Assembly: GCA_946409475.1 (NCBI GenBank)
Contig: CAMJWQ010000095.1
Coordinates: 1 to 10,363, forward strand
DNA from: an uncultured Lachnospiraceae bacterium
Lineage (GTDB): Bacteria; Bacillota; Clostridia; Lachnospirales; Lachnospiraceae
Length of the DNA stretch: 10,363 nt
Reading direction: 5' to 3'
Below are positions 7,488 to 10,363 of the stretch, piece by piece. How positions within the stretch are numbered: position 1 is the stretch's first letter; each line of letters opens with the position of its first letter. The notes under the pieces were generated by a model that worked only from the letters and a program-made list of their open reading frames with translations, had not been told where the DNA came from and did no database searches. The position numbers and the translations under genes were made by a program.

Positions 7488-7532
7488 GTAAAGAAATATA
7501 CAATAATTAAAATAATTTTGCAATACGTAATG
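7487..7532 (+). repeat. 46-bp regulatory element, copy 1 (araC-GH43 divergent region)
   Basis: This element matches 9334-9379 at 42 of 46 positions with no gaps. The longest shared blocks are TGTAAAGAAATATACAA and AATAATTTTGCAATAC. The inner part carries two AATAATT words two bases apart (7503-7509 and 7512-7518), suggestive of tandem AraC contacts. A -10-like TACGAT (7546-7551), immediately preceded by TG, follows 13 bases after the element. The sequence falls away on both sides, so this is a short conserved site and not a large duplication. Confidence 0.7.
7495..7523 (-). promoter_or_regulatory. Candidate araC promoter giving a leaderless or nearly leaderless mRNA
   Basis: On the minus strand TTGCAA (7518-7523; 4 of 6) and TATATT (7495-7500; 5 of 6) are 17 bp apart. 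A start 6-8 bases beyond the -10 falls at about 7488, next to the ATG at 7487. It lies within the 46-bp element, which would allow AraC to regulate its own gene. Confidence 0.45.
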
Positions 7533-7545
7533 CTAAGAAATTATG

Positions 7546-7551
7546 TACGAT
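7546..7551 (+). promoter_or_regulatory. Candidate -10 of the GH43 gene, activator dependent
   Basis: TACGAT (4 of 6) lies at the same distance from the 46-bp element as TAAAAT (9393-9398) does in copy 2, and both follow TG directly. No good -35 is present, as expected for a promoter needing an AraC activator. Transcription near 7558 would give a leader of about 108 bases before the GTG at 7666. Confidence 0.35.
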
Positions 7552-7651
7552 TTTCATAGGGTAAAATCGGTGTTTGAAAAAGAAAAGCGGCATATCAAAA
7601 GCTTCCGGAAAGTATGGATTTTATTGAAAATATTTGAAGGGGCCGTAGATG

Positions 7652-7657
7652 AGGAGG
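7652..7657 (+). promoter_or_regulatory. Ribosome binding site that sets the GH43 start at GTG 7666
   Basis: A perfect AGGAGG lies 8 bases before GTG 7666. The farther in-frame ATG at 7543 has no Shine-Dalgarno and lies beside the putative -10, so the 41 codons between 7543 and 7665 are probably untranslated leader. Confidence 0.8.
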
Positions 7658-7665
7658 AATATAAA

Positions 7666-9153
7666 GTGGAGAAACAGATATGTAATCCGTATTTACCATT
7701 GGATACCTATATTCCGGATGCAGAACCCCATATATTCGGTGACCGTGTTTATGTTTTTGGAAGTCATGATGCGGAGGGGGGCGGCTGCTTCTGCTTATTG
7801 GATTATGAAGCATGGTCGGCTCCGGTGGATGATCTGACTGACTGGAGATGTGAAGGCACTATTTACCGTGCGGACCAGTGCGTACATTACTGTAAAGAGC
7901 GGCAGGATATGTATGCTCCCGATGTGGTACGGGGGAAGGATGGGCGGTACTATTTGTATTATGATTTATCCGGAAGAGGAAATCATGGATTCGACGGACC
8001 CATATCGGTAGCTGTTTGTGATACGCCGGCAGGTAAATATGAGTATTATGGAGATGTGAAATATGCGGACGGCAGACCTATGCAAAGGTTTATACCCTTT
8101 GATCCGGCGGTTCTCAATGACAACGGGCGTATCTATCTGACCTATGGCTGGGGATTGGGAATGGACGTCCATTCCTTTCTGTTAAAGCCTGTTATGACCA
8201 AAGTAATGGCAAGGATATTTCATAAATCTCCGGAAGAAATTAAAGGAGAAGAGCCTCAGACTATTCTTGGGGCCAATATGGTTGAACTGGAGGATGACAT
8301 GCTGACAGTAAAATCAGAGCCCGTACGCATTTTGGAGGCAAAGGTAAATGCACCGAAAGGCAGTGCGCTTCGGAAACATTCCTTTTATGAAGGAGCATCA
8401 CTGAGAAAGTTTGGGGAACTATACTATTTTATCTATTCCTCAGATGTTAATCATGAATTGTGCTATGCTACCAGCAAGTATCCGGACCGGGGCTTCCAAT
8501 ATAGAGGGGTACTTGTTTCCAATGGAGATATTGGCATTAAAGGGAGAAAAGCAAAGGACAGGCTTGCCGCCACAGGAACCAATCATGGCAGTATTGAATG
8601 CATCAATGGGCAATATTATATATTTTATCACCGGCTGACACACAATACGGCATTTTCGAGACAGGGCTGCGCGGAACCAATTGTAATAGAAGAGGACGGA
8701 ACCATTAAGCAGGTAGAAATGACAAGCTGCGGATTGAACGGCAAGCCCCTGACCGCCGCAGGAGAATATCCGGCTGCCATATGCTGTAACCTTACTAACG
8801 GGCATATGCCTCATATCCGCAATGTGAGAAAAAACAAACACGCTCCTAATATCAATCATGAGGAAGAAAATCGTTTTATAAAGGATATTGAAAACAATAC
8901 GATGATTGGGTATAAATATTTTGATTTCAAAGGTATTACGTCAATAGTAATCAGATATCGAGGCGGAGAGGGAGTACTGGAGATAATGACAGAGCCGGGG
9001 AATCCGCTGGCAGGTATCCCCCTAACAGCATCCCATAGCTGGAAGCAGAGTACGGAGGTGTGTTTCCGGGTGACGGGAGTAAAGCCATTGTATTTTGTAT
9101 TTAGAGGGAGAAAGAAAATAGATTTACTTTCATTTACATTAAACAGTAAATAG
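7666..9153 (+). CDS. Glycoside hydrolase family 43-type enzyme with C-terminal CBM6-like domain
   Basis: A 495-residue glycosidase with no signal peptide, so it probably acts in the cytoplasm on imported oligosaccharides. Residues 1 to about 360 form a five-bladed beta-propeller of the GH43 type. The catalytic triad can be placed: base D18 in YIPDAEPHIFGDRVYVFGSHD (only the DAEP core cited), pKa modulator D146 in FIPFDPAVLND, and acid E242 in FYEGASLRKF. The GTNHGSIE...YYIFYHR segment with H307 matches the conserved His at the propeller axis. Residues about 409-495 (FDFKGITSIVIRYRGGEG to the C-terminus) look like a CBM6-type beta-sandwich. Known GH43 members are beta-xylosidases, alpha-arabinofuranosidases and related enzymes; specificity cannot be read here. 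The start is GTG with a strong AGGAGG. It is divergent from an AraC regulator and shares a promoter element with the following sulfatase. Confidence 0.88.
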   Translation: MEKQICNPYLPLDTYIPDAEPHIFGDRVYVFGSHDAEGGGCFCLLDYEAWSAPVDDLTDWRCEGTIYRADQCVHYCKERQDMYAPDVVRGKDGRYYLYYDLSGRGNHGFDGPISVAVCDTPAGKYEYYGDVKYADGRPMQRFIPFDPAVLNDNGRIYLTYGWGLGMDVHSFLLKPVMTKVMARIFHKSPEEIKGEEPQTILGANMVELEDDMLTVKSEPVRILEAKVNAPKGSALRKHSFYEGASLRKFGELYYFIYSSDVNHELCYATSKYPDRGFQYRGVLVSNGDIGIKGRKAKDRLAATGTNHGSIECINGQYYIFYHRLTHNTAFSRQGCAEPIVIEEDGTIKQVEMTSCGLNGKPLTAAGEYPAAICCNLTNGHMPHIRNVRKNKHAPNINHEEENRFIKDIENNTMIGYKYFDFKGITSIVIRYRGGEGVLEIMTEPGNPLAGIPLTASHSWKQSTEVCFRVTGVKPLYFVFRGRKKIDLLSFTLNSK

Positions 9154-9185
9154 CATATAAATAGGGTATGGACATATTCCAAAGG

Positions 9186-9229
9186 AAAACCGGAAAGAAA
9201 TTTTTGAAAAATTTCTTTCCGGTTTTTTA
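9186..9229 (+). terminator. Rho-independent terminator after the GH43 gene
   Basis: The arms 9186-9205 and 9207-9226 are perfectly complementary over 20 bp around base 9206, with the GC-rich CCGG at the foot. The descending arm runs into six T residues (9223-9228). In RNA the apex would open as a small loop. It starts 32 bases after the GH43 stop and separates GH43 from the sulfatase transcript. The near-perfect symmetry could also stop transcripts from the other strand. Confidence 0.92.
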
Positions 9230-9333
9230 TATATCGTGATATCCATGTTATTTCCGTACGGCAGTATTTTTCATGACTTGTCGGACCGTTTAGTATATAG
9301 TCTGCTTAATAATTCTATTTCATTAATTTATTC

Positions 9334-9379
9334 TGTAAAGAAATATACAACAATTATAATAATTTTGCAATACATAGTG
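9334..9379 (+). repeat. 46-bp regulatory element, copy 2 (upstream of the sulfatase gene)
   Basis: Same orientation as copy 1 (7487-7532); the only differences are at 9351, 9357, 9374 and 9377. The minus-strand TTGCAA-17 bp-TATATT arrangement is retained here although no minus-strand gene follows. This suggests the conservation reflects protein binding more than the araC promoter itself. It sits 149 bp before the sulfatase start. Confidence 0.7.
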
Positions 9380-9392
9380 AAAAAAAATAGTG

Positions 9393-9398
9393 TAAAAT
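9393..9398 (+). promoter_or_regulatory. Candidate -10 of the sulfatase gene, activator dependent
   Basis: TAAAAT (5 of 6), directly preceded by TG and placed exactly as TACGAT is relative to copy 1 of the element. The -35 position (9370-9375, ATACAT) is poor and overlaps the element, as in class II activation by AraC-type proteins. Confidence 0.4.
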
Positions 9399-9513
9399 TC
9401 ACATAAATAAATAAAATAATAAATCTGAATATGGCAATTAGACTGGTTTTGTCTAAAATAGGAGGAAGGTATCGTCAATATGACCAAAATAATATGAAAT
9501 AATTTGAAAAGAT

Positions 9514-9518
9514 GGAGG
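9514..9518 (+). promoter_or_regulatory. Ribosome binding site that sets the sulfatase start at TTG 9528
   Basis: GGAGG lies 9 bases before TTG 9528. The next in-frame ATG (9555) is already inside the conserved first beta-strand and metal site (IMTDSQR), so the TTG start is preferred. Confidence 0.7.
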
Positions 9519-9527
9519 TATTCACAA

Positions 9528-10363
9528 TTGAAAAACAAAAAAATCATATTGATTATGACAGATTCACAGAGGTTTGATATGCTCAACTGCTATAAAGAAA
9601 CAGGGTTAAGGACTCCCAATCTGGATCGGATAGCAGAGAGAGGAACAAGGTTTGAATATGCCTACACAACGCAGCCGGTCTGCGGTCCGGCCCGTTCCTG
9701 TATTTTTACCGGACAATACCCGCATTCCGTAAACGGGTGGACTAACGGTGTCGCTTTGGCAGGGGATGTGCATACCGTAGGGCAAAGATTGCGGGATAAT
9801 GGTATTCATACGGCTTATATAGGGAAGTGGCATCTTGACGGAAGTGACTATTTCGGACTGGGAAAAGCGGCTGACGGATGGGATCCGGAGTACTGGTATG
9901 ATATGCGGAATTATTTAGACGAATTATCGGAATCAGAGAGAAGGGATTCCCGAAGGGCAAATTCTATTTTTGAAAAAGATTACAAAAAAGAGGACACCTT
10001 TGCCCATCGGGTAAGTGACCGGGCGGAGCGCTTTTTAAAGGAACATGGACAGGAGGACTTTTTCCTTACGGTCTCTTATGATGAGCCCCATGATCCGGGG
10101 ATATGCCCCAGGGAATTCTGGCAGAAATATACGGAGTTTGCTTTCCCGAAGAATGAAAATATTTATGACACCATGGAGGGCAAACCGGAATATCAAAAGC
10201 TTTGGGGCAGCATGGTAAAGTATTACCTGGGAAATACCCCAAAGGATGAACTAAAGCTTATGAGTCCCGGTATGTTTGGATGTAATGAGTTTGTTGATTA
10301 TGAAATCGGGCGTGTTTTGGATGCGGTGGAAGAATATGCCGGGGATGCGACGATTATTTATAC
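9528..10363 (+). CDS. Type I sulfatase, N-terminal part (3' truncated by window edge)
   Basis: Sulfate ester hydrolase of the alkaline-phosphatase-like S1 sulfatase family; 278 complete codons are visible, out of a usual 450-550. The N-terminal strand IILIMTDSQRFDML carries metal ligand D12. The activation motif is C52-G-P-A-R56 followed by SCIFTG, i.e. CxPxR....TG. C52 should be oxidised to formylglycine, in an anaerobe by a radical-SAM sulfatase maturase, which is not in the window. K100 and H102 (GKWHLDG) and H188 (DEPHDP) match other active-site positions. There is no signal peptide, so the protein is expected in the cytoplasm. The start is TTG with GGAGG 9 bases upstream. The shared 46-bp element suggests co-control with the GH43 gene by the AraC regulator. 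Substrate unknown: a sulfated sugar or an aryl sulfate are both possible. The frame is open to the end. Confidence 0.9.
   Translation, partial: MKNKKIILIMTDSQRFDMLNCYKETGLRTPNLDRIAERGTRFEYAYTTQPVCGPARSCIFTGQYPHSVNGWTNGVALAGDVHTVGQRLRDNGIHTAYIGKWHLDGSDYFGLGKAADGWDPEYWYDMRNYLDELSESERRDSRRANSIFEKDYKKEDTFAHRVSDRAERFLKEHGQEDFFLTVSYDEPHDPGICPREFWQKYTEFAFPKNENIYDTMEGKPEYQKLWGSMVKYYLGNTPKDELKLMSPGMFGCNEFVDYEIGRVLDAVEEYAGDATIIY

Larger units (their letters stand above)
9154..9527 (+). other. Intergenic region and sulfatase leader (374 bp)
   Basis: It holds, in order: the GH43 terminator, an AT-rich stretch of about 100 bp in which I see nothing, copy 2 of the 46-bp element, a -10-like hexamer, and a leader of about 120 bases before the sulfatase. 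The leader has a short inverted repeat TTAGAC-(7)-GTCTAA at 9438-9456, then AGGAGG at 9460-9465, then a five-codon reading frame (MTKII, 9480-9497) ahead of the true ribosome binding site. I see no known riboswitch class. Confidence 0.6.

Noticed and set aside
7488..7523. An extra 12 codons for the AraC regulator from TTG 7523
   Set aside because: The stretch lies in the element repeated in non-coding DNA at 9334-9379 and in the likely araC promoter; the start also lacks a Shine-Dalgarno.
8440..8859. A 139-codon minus-strand frame inside the GH43 gene
   Set aside because: It lies fully within a well-supported GH43 reading frame and shows no protein-family features.
1..10363. CRISPR arrays, tRNA/rRNA genes, insertion sequences, phage genes or defence systems
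   Set aside because: No repeat-spacer pattern, RNA gene signature, transposase, integrase or terminal inverted repeat was seen; the window is filled by metabolic and regulatory genes.

Overview
The window looks like a chromosomal stretch of a moderately low-GC anaerobic Firmicute, most likely a Clostridia/Lachnospiraceae-type gut or plant-polymer-associated bacterium. This is an inference. It rests on strong AGGAGG-type ribosome binding sites with some GTG and TTG starts, a two-component-free AraC/glycosidase gene arrangement, a GPH-family sugar transporter, and a Cys-type sulfatase that would need an anaerobic maturase. No species can be named from the sequence alone.

Layout. (A) 1-3409, plus strand: the end of an L-rhamnose catabolic operon, with the 3' end of rhamnulokinase (rhaB), complete L-rhamnose isomerase (rhaA) and a GPH-type cation symporter that probably imports rhamnose or a rhamnoside. 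The aldolase RhaD is not in view. (B) 3426-3977, minus strand: a TetR/AcrR-family repressor. It is divergent from (C) 4201-6732, two tightly coupled extended short-chain dehydrogenase/reductase (SDR) genes. The intergenic region holds a good sigma-A promoter whose 17-bp spacer is filled by an imperfect palindrome, the likely TetR operator. The first SDR has Arg where the catalytic Lys is expected. The second carries an unexpected C-terminal treble-clef/zinc-ribbon-like module. (D) 6741-7487, minus strand: an AraC-family regulator. It is divergent from (E) 7666-9153, an intracellular GH43-type glycosidase with a CBM6-like C-terminal domain, followed by a 20-bp perfect inverted-repeat terminator. 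(F) 9528 to the window end: the start of a type I sulfatase with a CxPxR formylglycine motif, cut by the window edge.

The most informative non-coding signal is a 46-bp element present twice in the same orientation (7487-7532 and 9334-9379; 42 of 46 positions identical). It lies upstream of the GH43 gene and again upstream of the sulfatase gene, and in both places a -10-like hexamer follows at exactly the same distance. The first copy abuts the araC start codon. The simplest reading is that this AraC protein controls both the glycosidase and the sulfatase, making D-F one regulon for a sulfated or sulfate-decorated glycan or glycoside taken up into the cytoplasm. None of these proteins shows a signal peptide.

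The TetR-SDR-SDR block (B-C) looks like an independent, ligand-inducible detoxification or small-molecule modification operon. Its substrate cannot be read from the sequence.
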